Shown: piece after piece, positions 16,704 through 24,367 of the stretch
Numbering within the stretch: the first letter of the stretch is position 1
Layout: every line of letters begins with the position of its first letter
Virus record (IMG/VR): IMGVR_UViG_3300015242_000020
Location: 62,001 to 126,000 of that record
Source of the DNA: a virus
Reading direction: 5' to 3' (one strand)
DNA: 64,000 bases
Made by a program: the position numbers and the translations under genes
Notes under the pieces: generated by a model
Seen by the model: the letters and a program-made list of their open reading frames with translations, nothing else
Told to the model about the DNA's origin: nothing
The model's database searches: none

Positions 16704-18778
16704 CAGGCCCGTACCAGCTCCGGATGGGCCCGGATGGTCTGGGTGGCTACCGCGACGCACTGTCGCAGCGTCAGGCTGGGATTGGAGGCCAGCACGTCGG
16801 AGGCGATCTGGTCGATCTTCTCCATCGGGCTCTGGTACTTGGCTCCGGTGGTGGCCGGGGTGTTGGCCTGGGAGAAATCATCGGAGGGGGAGGGGAGTGG
16901 CGCCATCGAGGTGCCATCGGCTGCCGCACCGGACTCCAGCGCCGGATTCGGCAGCGCATCCCCGAGCTGCCCACCACTGGAGGTGTCGCCGAACTGGCTG
17001 GAGGCATCAGGGGTCAGACCCAGCTGGCCAGGGTCATCATCAGGGGAGGGCATCGTGCCCATGGAGGCCGGGTTGCCCGGACCGTTGACCGTGAACGGGT
17101 TGTCAGCGGTGATGGTCAGCGTGGTCGGCACCTGCCAGGTCAGGTTGGTGTTGCTGACGTTGGTCGCCGATCCGGTCATGATGGTGCTCACCACCGAGGG
17201 CTGACTGACCTTTAGCGACTCCTCGGCCACCAGCCACGGCGCGCTGGGCTTCAGCTCGTTGCCGTCGGCGGTGTTCTTCACCTCGGTGTCTCCCAGCGGT
17301 ACCCGATTGGCGTCGGTGTACTCGTCATGGATCCAGCCAGGCGTGGCCGGTGGATCAACATGCTGGTACCGGTCGGCACCGAAGGCGTCCTCGTTGAGCG
17401 CGACCGGATGGAAGGCACCCTCCTTGTCGAGGTAGCCCCAGTTCATGCCGGAGTGCTTAGACCACTCCATGGCCCGGAACGCCGCCTCGGCCTTCTCCTG
17501 CGAGTCGTGGTGGGAGAGCACTTTGCCGGTGCCCTTCTGGGTGATCACCCACTCATCGCCACGCTTCTCGATGTACTGATTGGCCGACTTCAGCAGCGCA
17601 TGTACGAGGTTGCGGCCGACCAACTCCTCGACCCGGGCGCGGGCTTCCTCCTTCGTGGGGTGGGTGCCCATCACCTGCGGGATGCCATGCTCATTGATGA
17701 TCGCCGAGTGCCAGCCATCGCCCGGCTTGGCCTCGGCCACCCGGGGGGCGCGACCCAGCTTGTTGCCGTGCACGTCGTAGAGGGCGTCCCCGTTCCAGGT
17801 CATCCAGTTCTCCGCTCGCGCGGTCTTGGTGGCCTGGCGTCCCTGCTCCTGCACGGCGGCCGGTGCCGGCTCTCCGTGGTGGCGTTCGGCCTTCTCGGCG
17901 GCATCGGGCACATTGGCGTACAGCGCCGCCTGCTGCGCGAGTGCCTGCGCCTTGGTCGGGTGGGTGCCCTTGACGTCACCGATCGCATTGACCACCTTGA
18001 ACTTCCCGGCGTCCTCACGGACGTAGTACGGCGCGTTGTCTGAGGTGACCTGTAGCGAGCCCTGCACGTAGGGGTCGGGGTCGGCCGGCTCGGAGTGGTC
18101 GTCATACCAGCCCGGGTTCATCTTCTGATCCTGGGCGGCCTCCTGGCCCTTCTCTACGCCGCTCTGGTAGTCGGGGTGACCACCGTGCTCGGCCAGGCCG
18201 GCGTTGTCGTCGTAGAGACCGTCCTCGTAGCCGGAGTCATACCGGGCCTGGTCGAATGGATGCTGCACGTCGGAGGGATCGATCTCCCCGTCGGCCTCAA
18301 CCGTAAAATTTGGCTCCCGCCCCAGCGCCAGGGAGTACAGCTCGGTGAGATCGGCCAGGTCGACCGGGTCAGTGCTGGCCAGCGCCAGTGCCTCGATCTC
18401 CTCGGCGAGTGCCTCGGCAATCTCACCCCGAGTGGCGAGCTGATGCAGCGGCCCATCCTCATCGGCCCAGTCAGCGGCCAGGGTCTTGATCCGGGCGTCC
18501 ACCTTGGCCTGCAGCAGCAGGCCGTGGTCCTCCTTCAGGGAGGTGCGCACCTGATCCAGTAGCGCGGTGTCCTCCGGGGAGACCTGTGCCACCGCCTCGG
18601 TGACCCGGTCGGCCACCAGCATGTACCGGGCGTCGTACTCTCCGGGCGATCCGGCGGCGGCCAGGAATGCCCACGCCACCTGCTGGGCGGCGACCTTGGC
18701 CATGGCGTACACGCGCTGGTTCTGCTCGGCGGCGACATCGGTGGCTGCCGTGCTCCACATCATCTCGCTGGCGTCCAT
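16703..18778 (-). CDS. Long virion-region protein with internal THPTK repeats, 691 aa
   Basis: The N-terminal ~150 residues are helical (AMAKVAAQQVAWAFLAAAG). Residues ~255-450 contain three related ~40-residue units: GDVKGTHPTKAQALAQQ, GIPQVMGTHPTKEEARARV and GTGKVLSHHDSQEKAEAAF. Each is a beta strand pair followed by a helix. The region after ~500 is Thr/Ser/Pro/Asp-rich with a short helical C-terminus (LRQCVAVATQTIRAHPEL). Probably a minor structural or internal virion protein by position; no family recognised. Confidence 0.7.
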   Translation of the reverse strand: MDASEMMWSTAATDVAAEQNQRVYAMAKVAAQQVAWAFLAAAGSPGEYDARYMLVADRVTEAVAQVSPEDTALLDQVRTSLKEDHGLLLQAKVDARIKTLAADWADEDGPLHQLATRGEIAEALAEEIEALALASTDPVDLADLTELYSLALGREPNFTVEADGEIDPSDVQHPFDQARYDSGYEDGLYDDNAGLAEHGGHPDYQSGVEKGQEAAQDQKMNPGWYDDHSEPADPDPYVQGSLQVTSDNAPYYVREDAGKFKVVNAIGDVKGTHPTKAQALAQQAALYANVPDAAEKAERHHGEPAPAAVQEQGRQATKTARAENWMTWNGDALYDVHGNKLGRAPRVAEAKPGDGWHSAIINEHGIPQVMGTHPTKEEARARVEELVGRNLVHALLKSANQYIEKRGDEWVITQKGTGKVLSHHDSQEKAEAAFRAMEWSKHSGMNWGYLDKEGAFHPVALNEDAFGADRYQHVDPPATPGWIHDEYTDANRVPLGDTEVKNTADGNELKPSAPWLVAEESLKVSQPSVVSTIMTGSATNVSNTNLTWQVPTTLTITADNPFTVNGPGNPASMGTMPSPDDDPGQLGLTPDASSQFGDTSSGGQLGDALPNPALESGAAADGTSMAPLPSPSDDFSQANTPATTGAKYQSPMEKIDQIASDVLASNPSLTLRQCVAVATQTIRAHPELVRA

Positions 18779-18807
18779 GCGGGGTTACTCCTTGTGTGAT
18801 GTGGGGA

Positions 18808-20829
18808 TCAGGCGTCCATGCCGACGTAGACCTCGCGTACCGGGGTCTGTACGTAGTCCTCGCTGGCGATCTCGGCGGCGATGACCATCAGGTCGCCATC
18901 CACCCAGATCGTGCCGCTACGGCTCGCTGAAGCCGCCAGCTCGTGGTCCCGGGAAGCGGTGGCGATCATCTGGTCGGTGCGGGCGTCATACAGGCTGGCC
19001 TTGGTGGCTCCGGGGGTTTCCGGGCTGCTCATCGTCTGCGGGTCGCCATCAGGGGCGTCGGGCCACTCACCCTCATCGCCGGGCCCGAGGGAGACCGAGT
19101 CGTTGGGGTCTGCGATCGGGGTGAAGTCCACACCGGAATTCAGTCCATCGGGCTCCGGGGTGACGGCGGTCTTCGCGCTGTTGTTGCGAATGGACTCGTT
19201 GTTGGCCTGCCCGCTCCAGGGCGACGACGCCATATCGACCTTCCAGTTCGCGTTAGCTGCCTCATCGGCGTTGCGGAACTGGCTGCGCACCTTCTGGATC
19301 GCATGCTCAGGACCGTGTCCGGCCGGTACGGAGACTGTCTCGGAGTGCTTGGCGCCGGAGGGATGGGTGAACGAGACCTGGTACTGGCGACCGGCACCAC
19401 TGGGACTGTTGGCGCTGACTTCCTCATCGTTGGCCTCACCGCTCCACGGAGAGGCAGCGGCGGCCTTCGGCGCCGACATCGACTGGGTGGCCTTGACGAA
19501 CCGGCCGGAGTCGAACTTGGGGTTTCCCTGGGCGAAGTGATCGGCGAAGTGCTTGGCGACGGAGTCCTTGTCGCCCGGGTAGGAGGCGATCGCGTTCGCC
19601 ACGTGCTGGTAGTGGCCCCGGCTGTAGTTGGCCGTGCCAACGCCGCCACGCACCTGGTATCCCTTGGACCCGGCGGCCTGCTGAAACTGGTCGCGGCGGT
19701 AGTGCGGGTTGGTGCCCATCAGGTGGTCAGCGAAGTGCTTGGCCAGCTGGTCGCGCTCGGGGTGGGTGGCAATCGTCGAGGCCAGGTCCTCGTAGTGCCG
19801 GCGAGCCCAGGCCACGGCGAGCCGCTCCATCAAGGCTTGGCGCTTGGCGCCCATCGAACGCACCGTGCCCGAGGGAGGCAGCACGGTCGGGCTGGCTGGG
19901 GTGTTGTCCACCGTCGGGGTGGCATCGCCGGAGTCACCGGCGTTGTTCTCCACGGCCGAGTCCGAGATCGGGTCGCCGCCACCGTCACCGGCCGGTTCGT
20001 TGCCCTCACCGAGGGAGAGGTTGTCGCTCGGGTCGGAGTGGGCCACCTCAGCGTCACCGGTGGGGGCCGGTGCGTTGATGTCATCCATCGGCTCGGATTC
20101 CACCAGCGGGGCGGTGATGGTGTCGTTGTTCGGGGTGGTGAGCATGTCGTTGGCGACCGTGTGGCCGGCCAGGTGACCCACGTGGTCCAGAAAGGTGCGC
20201 TGGGCAACCCCGGCGTCCTCACCGAACTGGCTGGCCAAGTGCGCAGACATGCCGATCGCCTGGATAGCGAACTCCTCATGGTCGTCCCGGATCGCCTGGG
20301 CGGTGCGGGTGAACCACATGCTGGCCTCGGCGACCATCTTCTGGTCGCGCTCCATCGCGGTGTGCTCCGGCGCCTCCACATCCATGATCCAGTCCGAGGC
20401 CATCGAGGTGCGGATGGTGCCCGGGTTGGGGTTGTGGCTCCAGCGGTCCTGCGGCGCCTGGCTTTCGAAGTTCAGGCTGGCCTCATACCGCTGGGTGCTG
20501 ATCCGCTCACTGCGGAGGTTCTCCAGCTCGGCGGCCAGGGTGCGCTGGGTCTGCAGGGTGGACGCGGCGGCCATGGCCTGCAGCAGGTCTACCTCCCGCT
20601 GCCGTGGCGAGATAGTTGTATCCGCCGCCTGCTCGGTGGACGCGGTCTTCTGCGGGGCACTTTGCATGCTCTGCTCCTGAGATTGAGCCATCTGCCGGCG
20701 GATTTTCTTCTGGTCACTGGAGGGGGCCCGACGGATGACCGACGGCAGCCGGCCACCCATGGGCTCGAACGTGGGCTCGTCCTCGGGGTCGACCCGCTTG
20801 GAGCGCGCTGCCACGTGGTGCTTGCCCAC
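18808..20829 (-). CDS. Long virion-region protein with internal AKHFADH repeats, 673 aa
   Basis: GTG start at 20829 (GGAGGG just upstream). A basic N-terminus and helical region (residues ~75-235) precede a ~70-residue Asp/Asn/Pro-rich linker. There is then an internal duplication: HYEDLASTIATHPERDQLAK and HYQHVANAIASYPGDKDSVA, each followed by HFADH..G NP and an Arg/Phe helix (DNA ~19.69-19.82 kb and ~19.49-19.62 kb). A third motif, SPWSG(E/Q)AN(D/N)E, occurs twice. The C-terminus has DGDLMVIAAEIASED. Likely a structural or internal virion protein; function unknown. Confidence 0.7.
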   Translation of the reverse strand: MGKHHVAARSKRVDPEDEPTFEPMGGRLPSVIRRAPSSDQKKIRRQMAQSQEQSMQSAPQKTASTEQAADTTISPRQREVDLLQAMAAASTLQTQRTLAAELENLRSERISTQRYEASLNFESQAPQDRWSHNPNPGTIRTSMASDWIMDVEAPEHTAMERDQKMVAEASMWFTRTAQAIRDDHEEFAIQAIGMSAHLASQFGEDAGVAQRTFLDHVGHLAGHTVANDMLTTPNNDTITAPLVESEPMDDINAPAPTGDAEVAHSDPSDNLSLGEGNEPAGDGGGDPISDSAVENNAGDSGDATPTVDNTPASPTVLPPSGTVRSMGAKRQALMERLAVAWARRHYEDLASTIATHPERDQLAKHFADHLMGTNPHYRRDQFQQAAGSKGYQVRGGVGTANYSRGHYQHVANAIASYPGDKDSVAKHFADHFAQGNPKFDSGRFVKATQSMSAPKAAAASPWSGEANDEEVSANSPSGAGRQYQVSFTHPSGAKHSETVSVPAGHGPEHAIQKVRSQFRNADEAANANWKVDMASSPWSGQANNESIRNNSAKTAVTPEPDGLNSGVDFTPIADPNDSVSLGPGDEGEWPDAPDGDPQTMSSPETPGATKASLYDARTDQMIATASRDHELAASASRSGTIWVDGDLMVIAAEIASEDYVQTPVREVYVGMDA
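20610..20623. promoter_or_regulatory. Family-B palindrome inside gene
   Basis: AGATAGTTGTATCC, within the 18808-20829 gene. Codons across it are GAT ACA ACT ATC (D-T-T-I), atypically A/T-rich for this gene. Confidence 0.55.
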
Positions 20830-20867
20830 AAACCCTCCATCCCGAGCCGCCTCTTACCTCTTACGAC

Positions 20868-20905
20868 CAGCAGCCCCGCTACCCAACAGGGCAACGGGGC
20901 TGCTG
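20868..20905 (-). terminator. Hairpin terminator
   Basis: An 11-bp stem CAGCAGCCCCG/CGGGGCTGCTG with a 16-base loop lies between the HTH gene and the first virion-region gene. No U-run follows on the minus strand, so efficiency is uncertain. Confidence 0.65.
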
Positions 20906-20928
20906 ATGCGAGAGGCGCTTCGACGGCA

Positions 20929-21147
20929 TTACCTCTTCAGGGTGTGCGGGGCGAACTCCATCAGCCTGTAGTAGGCCCGTAACAGCTGCCGCTCATGGGT
21001 AGTGAACGCGGAGAAGCCGTCCTCCCGCTCGGCGTGGGAGACATAGGCGTTGGACCGCCGAAGGATCCAGGCGGCCTCGTTGACGGTGAGATGCAGCGAC
21101 TTGCGCTGGTCACGCAGGCTCGGCTTGGCAACGAGAGTGGTGGGCAT
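20929..21147 (-). CDS. Small helix-turn-helix DNA-binding protein
   Basis: 72 aa. The segment LTVNEAAWILRRSNAYVSHAER fits a XRE/MerR-like helix-turn-helix: helix LTVNEAAWIL, turn RRSN, recognition helix AYVSHAER. A basic N-terminus (KPSLRDQRKS) precedes it. It is a single-gene unit between a -10/operator region (21196-21212) and a terminator (20868-20905). That arrangement is expected for an autoregulated regulator. It is the best candidate in the window to bind family-A sites, but this is inference. Confidence 0.72.
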   Translation of the reverse strand: MPTTLVAKPSLRDQRKSLHLTVNEAAWILRRSNAYVSHAEREDGFSAFTTHERQLLRAYYRLMEFAPHTLKR

Positions 21148-21195
21148 GAATATCTCCTCCAGGGGATTGGTTTCTCCCCGACACTCTACCAGAAC

Positions 21196-21212
21196 GTTAT
21201 AAGAATCCTTAG
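21196..21212 (-). promoter_or_regulatory. -10 element plus family-A operator upstream of the HTH gene
   Basis: On the minus strand, CTAAGGATTCTTAT (21212-21199) runs into TATAAC (21201-21196), a good -10. The -35 (ACCGAC near 21224-21219) is weak. The operator and -10 overlap, so binding would block the promoter. Confidence 0.6.
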
Positions 21213-21213
21213 G

Positions 21214-21600
21214 TTAGTGTCGGTCGGGGATCAGTCCTCGGTGGTAAAACTCCCGGCCCTGCAGAGCGAGCAGGTAGAGCCGGTTGCGGGAGGACGGATC
21301 GGCGAGCCGGTACTGCACACCCATGTCCTTGTTCGGGTGCTTGCGGTCCCTAGGCCGGAACACATAGCCGGTGGAGTTCTCCACGAAGCAGTAGATGGTG
21401 CCGCCGTGCTCAGCGAAGGATCCCTCCGGGGTGAGCGGTACCCGAGCGATCCGGGTGAACTTTCCCGGGTGTGGATCCGGCAAGTAGCGATACATCGGAC
21501 TGCCGGTAGCGGACCAGCACACCCTGATCGCGACCTCGGTGTTGAGATGACCGATGAAGTGCTCCACCACCTCCTCAACAGCCAGCACCCGGGAGGTCAC
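21214..21600 (-). CDS. Hypothetical protein, 128 aa
   Basis: GTG start at 21600 with GGGAGGAGCT upstream, overlapping the previous stop (GTGA). Upstream codons in this frame are shadow sequence. Contains EVAIRVCWSATGS, GGTIYCFVENSTGYVFRPRDR and a C-terminal LYLLALQGREFYHRG, giving an alternating beta pattern. No family recognised. Confidence 0.65.
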   Translation of the reverse strand: MTSRVLAVEEVVEHFIGHLNTEVAIRVCWSATGSPMYRYLPDPHPGKFTRIARVPLTPEGSFAEHGGTIYCFVENSTGYVFRPRDRKHPNKDMGVQYRLADPSSRNRLYLLALQGREFYHRGLIPDRH

Positions 21601-22016
21601 AGCTCCTCCCACATCGTGGGTCGTTGGGTGTCCACCAGCACAGGCGCGCCGAAGGAGTCGGGGAGCTGCACGCCGGCCTCCGGAAACAGTCGATCTCGGT
21701 CGAAGCTCACCGTCACCTGCAGAGTGCGCACCGCCATCCTTGGCGGCCACCGGCGAGCAATCCTCCGACCCCACCAGCGATCGGCGTTGCGGTGTTTCCA
21801 CATCTGCCAGGTCGTGGCCGGAGTCTCCACTGTGGTCGACTCAGTGGTGCTGGCTCGCGCAAGGTGATCGGAGAGCACGTAGGCCCGCATCTGCAGCCGC
21901 AGCCGGCCCAGCTCATGACCCACCGTCTCCACCTTGATGTTTCTCAGCCCGGCCGGCAGGTCCACCTCGGCGCCCACTCGAACCTGGTTCATCAGGTGGG
22001 GTGAATCAAGATCCAT
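21597..22016 (-). CDS. Hypothetical beta-rich protein, 139 aa
   Basis: Start set at ATG 22016 (MDLDSPHLMNQV), overlapping the end of the upstream gene. Alternating hydrophobic segments (RLRLQMRAYVLSDHLA, MAVRTLQVTVSFDRDRLF) are separated by a Trp/Arg-rich patch (WKHRNADRWWGRRIARRW). Upstream and downstream genes share its style, suggesting a small paralogous or co-functional set. Confidence 0.62.
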   Translation of the reverse strand: MDLDSPHLMNQVRVGAEVDLPAGLRNIKVETVGHELGRLRLQMRAYVLSDHLARASTTESTTVETPATTWQMWKHRNADRWWGRRIARRWPPRMAVRTLQVTVSFDRDRLFPEAGVQLPDSFGAPVLVDTQRPTMWEEL

Positions 22017-22224
22017 AGATCGGCCCGTCCTCTCGTGGAAGTGGCTCCATCTCGATCGTGAGGGCGCCAGTCTGGAATTCGATAGTGACGGAGCGCACCT
22101 TGCCGACCAGAGCCACCTGCACGCCATCGGCAACCATGTTGACGCTCAGCTTCCGGCCGACGATCTCTTCTCGGGTCTGGTGGGCGGCCTCGACCTGCTG
22201 CAGAGAGATCCCGCCATCAGTCAT
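22006..22224 (-). CDS. Hypothetical protein, 72 aa
   Basis: ATG at 22224 overlaps the upstream stop. A short N-terminal helix (ISLQQVEAAHQTREEIVG) precedes a beta-rich remainder (VQVALVGKVRSVTIEF). No family recognised. Confidence 0.6.
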   Translation of the reverse strand: MTDGGISLQQVEAAHQTREEIVGRKLSVNMVADGVQVALVGKVRSVTIEFQTGALTIEMEPLPREDGPIYGS

Positions 22225-22463
22225 CAGGGAGACCGCTTCGGGAGGCCGTCGGTGGAGTACCGCGCGGTGGAGGCCCGGCGGGCATGGGAGGCGATCTCCC
22301 GGGCGCGAGAGAGCGGCTCACCGTCCCGGCGGCGGTCATGAGTCCGGATGATCGAGGCGTTGGGCCAAGTCCGGCCGGCCGCATCGAGATGATCCAGGTG
22401 CTCCTGCATCTCCGGCAGCAGGCAGACCGAGTCGTTGGTGGACTCCGCTCCGCAGCGCTTCAT
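22224..22463 (-). CDS. Hypothetical protein, 79 aa
   Basis: Start at ATG 22463 (MKRCGAESTND), which overlaps the upstream stop by ATGA. Contains VCLLPEMQEHLDHLD and SIIRTHDRRRDGEPLSRAREI; helical and charged. Two Cys near the N-terminus. Function unknown. Confidence 0.58.
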   Translation of the reverse strand: MKRCGAESTNDSVCLLPEMQEHLDHLDAAGRTWPNASIIRTHDRRRDGEPLSRAREIASHARRASTARYSTDGLPKRSP

Positions 22464-22654
22464 GGCAGCCGCTCGAAGTGATAGTTCGGACCGCCCCAAG
22501 TCATTCCCCTCAAAACGACTCGATACCTTCCCAGGGCCACTGGCGGGCCAGCACCGGCTGCCAGGTCAGCATGGATCGAGCACTCCATCAGAGCGTCATC
22601 CAGGCGCTCCCGCAGCGGGTGCCGGAGGGTGAACTCGGTGTCGGTGAAGGTCAC
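22460..22654 (-). CDS. Hypothetical small protein, 64 aa (start uncertain)
   Basis: The conserved-looking part is IVTFTDTEFTLRHPLRERLD followed by CSIHADLAAG and GRYRVV, a layout I associate with actinophage small proteins. The first usable start in this stretch is GTG 22654; the frame is open to 22771 but overlaps another small gene there. Function unknown. Confidence 0.55.
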   Translation of the reverse strand: MTFTDTEFTLRHPLRERLDDALMECSIHADLAAGAGPPVALGRYRVVLRGMTWGGPNYHFERLP

Positions 22655-22712
22655 GATGTGCTCGGTCTCTCGATCGGCCAGGATCTCTGCGGCAGCACTC
22701 GGCCGAGGGCAC

Positions 22713-22808
22713 TCAGGAGCAGCACAGACGATCAGACCCGTTGCCGGCCGAGATCTCCAGGGTCGGACCACAGCCGAGCGGGCACTCGCCCTCGATCGGG
22801 AAGCTCAT
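22713..22808 (-). CDS. Cys-rich small peptide, 31 aa
   Basis: ATG at 22808 with GGAGGACATAGAC upstream. The peptide begins MSFPIEGECPLGCGPT and ends RLCCS; the C-x3-C and CC pairs suggest zinc binding. The good ribosome site supports translation. Confidence 0.5.
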   Translation of the reverse strand: MSFPIEGECPLGCGPTLEISAGNGSDRLCCS

Positions 22809-22810
22809 GT

Positions 22811-23089
22811 CTATGTCCTCCACATCGGCGCCGAGGCGCGATAGCGGTAGTAGCCGATGTGTCCCGTGATGCCATCGTCATCGACACCGATGTCACTGTC
22901 TCCTTGGGCCACCTCGGTGCGGGTAACGACACCCTCACCGAGGGTGCAGTCGTTCTCCTGAGCGAACCTCACCAGCTCGTCGCGCACTAGATCCCGGTAG
23001 TGGGCGTCGGGATCGACCCGATCGGTGAACGCTAGATCCTTCGGGTCGATGATGCGCTGGCTGTAGGCCACGTCCGACATGCCCTTCAC
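22811..23089 (-). CDS. Hypothetical protein, 92 aa
   Basis: GTG at 23089 overlaps the upstream stop as GTGA; an ATG three codons later (MSDVAYSQR) is an alternative. Contains DAHYRDLVRDELVRFAQEN (helix) and DSDIGVDDDGITGHIGYYRYR. No family recognised. Confidence 0.6.
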   Translation of the reverse strand: MKGMSDVAYSQRIIDPKDLAFTDRVDPDAHYRDLVRDELVRFAQENDCTLGEGVVTRTEVAQGDSDIGVDDDGITGHIGYYRYRASAPMWRT

Positions 23090-23349
23090 AGAATGTCTCT
23101 TTCCTTGCGCTGGGTGCGCCTGTTGAACTCGGCCAGGATGCTGGCCACCATCGAGCGACTGGCCCGACGACGTAGCTCCCGAGCTGCGGGGGTGCCCAGC
23201 GAGGTCCTCTCGATCAGCTCGGCGGTGCGAGAGATCACCCGGCGCAGACAGGCGCGCTCATTGAGGCAGGTCCAGCCGTAGTCACCCTCGGGGGCGAAGG
23301 CCTTCACGCCAACCCGATGACATTTGCCGCACTCCCGGGCTTCAGCCAT
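23086..23349 (-). CDS. Zinc-ribbon protein, 87 aa
   Basis: ATG 23349 (MAEARECGKC) with GAGGGCA upstream. CGKCHRVG..C..ERAC forms a four-Cys ribbon at residues ~6-35. The rest is helical and basic (RRVISRTAELIERT, ELRRRASRSMV). Possible nucleic-acid binder. Confidence 0.65.
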   Translation of the reverse strand: MAEARECGKCHRVGVKAFAPEGDYGWTCLNERACLRRVISRTAELIERTSLGTPAARELRRRASRSMVASILAEFNRRTQRKERDIL

Positions 23350-23524
23350 TGCCCTCATCCGCCCCCTCCACAATCAGATTCACGCAGCACGCCAGGCCCT
23401 CGCTGTGCGCGGCGCACATAGCATTTCCGCCGGGTGGATGAGTTGCCCGGAGGATGTCGATGACCTCCGGAGGCAAGGTTGTACCCAGGGCTCTCAATCT
23501 CTCGTCGAGGTCTTCAACGATCAT
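23342..23524 (-). CDS. Hypothetical protein, 60 aa
   Basis: ATG 23524 overlaps the upstream stop (ATGA). Contains EDLDERLRALGTTLPPEVIDI, then CAAHSEGLACCVN with three Cys and a His in the C-terminal half that may bind metal. Function unknown. Confidence 0.58.
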   Translation of the reverse strand: MIVEDLDERLRALGTTLPPEVIDILRATHPPGGNAMCAAHSEGLACCVNLIVEGADEGNG

Positions 23525-23847
23525 TGCTGTCGCCACCAGTCCAGGAATACCGCCGAAGCTTCGCCCATCGTGCGCTCGCGTTCAGCCGGATCGCGACTAG
23601 TCAGGTAGGCAATCACCTCGGGGTCGGCGTGATCGGGGTTGAAGGATAGATCTATGACCTCATCCTGGTTCGGCAGACCGAGCATGAATGGCCCGGCCGG
23701 ATAGCCAGCGGAGAGCAGGCGCTGATAGAGGCCGTGTGCCTCGATGACATCGGTGATCGCACCGTCAGGCGCGAATACCTCGACTCGGTCGGTCGGAGAG
23801 ATCACGAAGCCAATCCAGTGCTCGGACTCGACATATTCAGTGGTCAT
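23521..23847 (-). CDS. Hypothetical protein, 108 aa
   Basis: ATG 23847 overlaps the stop of a TM-peptide gene. Mixed alpha/beta with GFVISPTDRVEVFAPDGAI and a C-terminal helix ending WWRQQ. The gene contains a family-B palindrome. No family recognised. Confidence 0.6.
   Translation of the reverse strand: MTTEYVESEHWIGFVISPTDRVEVFAPDGAITDVIEAHGLYQRLLSAGYPAGPFMLGLPNQDEVIDLSFNPDHADPEVIAYLTSRDPAERERTMGEASAVFLDWWRQQ
23645..23656. promoter_or_regulatory. Family-B palindrome inside gene
   Basis: GATAGATCTATG, encoding V-I-D-L-S as GTC ATA GAT CTA TCC. ATA and CTA are rare here, matching the pattern at 14123. Confidence 0.55.
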
Positions 23848-23972
23848 CAGTAGTCACCGCGCCGGATAGCCAAGAGGAGCCCCACGACGATGTAGATGAG
23901 CATCCCGAGCACCAGTAAGTCCCCACCGTAGACGAGCGCCTGCTGCACCCACAGTGGCGGCAGCGTGGTCAT
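23847..23972 (-). CDS. Single-TM peptide, 41 aa
   Basis: ATG 23972. Short N-terminal polar segment, then GDLLVLGMLIYIVVGLLLAI as one TM helix and a basic end (RRGDY). Overlaps genes on both sides by a few bases, arguing for coupled translation. Confidence 0.6.
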   Translation of the reverse strand: MTTLPPLWVQQALVYGGDLLVLGMLIYIVVGLLLAIRRGDY

Positions 23973-24250
23973 TTGGTGATCGCCGCGACCATGGCGGTCA
24001 TCAGGCCAATCAGAAAGGTGGCACCGAAGATGAACAGCAGGCCGACGAATACAGTGCCGGCCGCCTCGAACGCGCTCCGCAGACCGGACTCACCCTCGTC
24101 GCGCCCCCGCGAGCCCACTCCGGCGATGAGCACCTTGGCTCCGATGATAATCAGTATGACGGCGCCGAACGCACCGCCCAGGCCGATCAGGTAGTGGCTG
24201 ACGGTGGTCAGAAAGTGGTTCGGATCGGCGGTGGCGGCGAGGTAGCGCAT
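23969..24250 (-). CDS. Two-TM membrane protein, 93 aa
   Basis: Helices at residues ~20-45 (YLIGLGGAFGAVILIIIGAK) and ~65-88 (VFVGLLFIFGATFLIGLMTA), joined by an acidic/basic loop (GSRGRDEGES). Topology resembles pilin-like or holin-like small proteins; neither is proven. First gene after the promoter at 24283-24311. Confidence 0.65.
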   Translation of the reverse strand: MRYLAATADPNHFLTTVSHYLIGLGGAFGAVILIIIGAKVLIAGVGSRGRDEGESGLRSAFEAAGTVFVGLLFIFGATFLIGLMTAMVAAITK

Positions 24251-24282
24251 GGTGTGCTCCAGTCATCAGGGTGTTACGAGGG

Positions 24283-24311
24283 ATTCTAAGGATTCTCAGT
24301 AGCGCTGTCTA
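24283..24311 (-). promoter_or_regulatory. Sigma70-type promoter with family-A operator
   Basis: On the minus strand: TAGACA (24311-24306), a 17-base spacer, then TAGAAT (24288-24283). CTGAGAATCCTTAG (24299-24286) covers the 3' spacer and the start of the -10. It drives the 23969-24250 gene and the overlapping genes that follow. Confidence 0.75.
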
Positions 24312-24367
24312 CTGCCTTGGGTCGCCACCACTGCGGGTCATCGGGACTCGGCGTACGGGTCGGTCAT

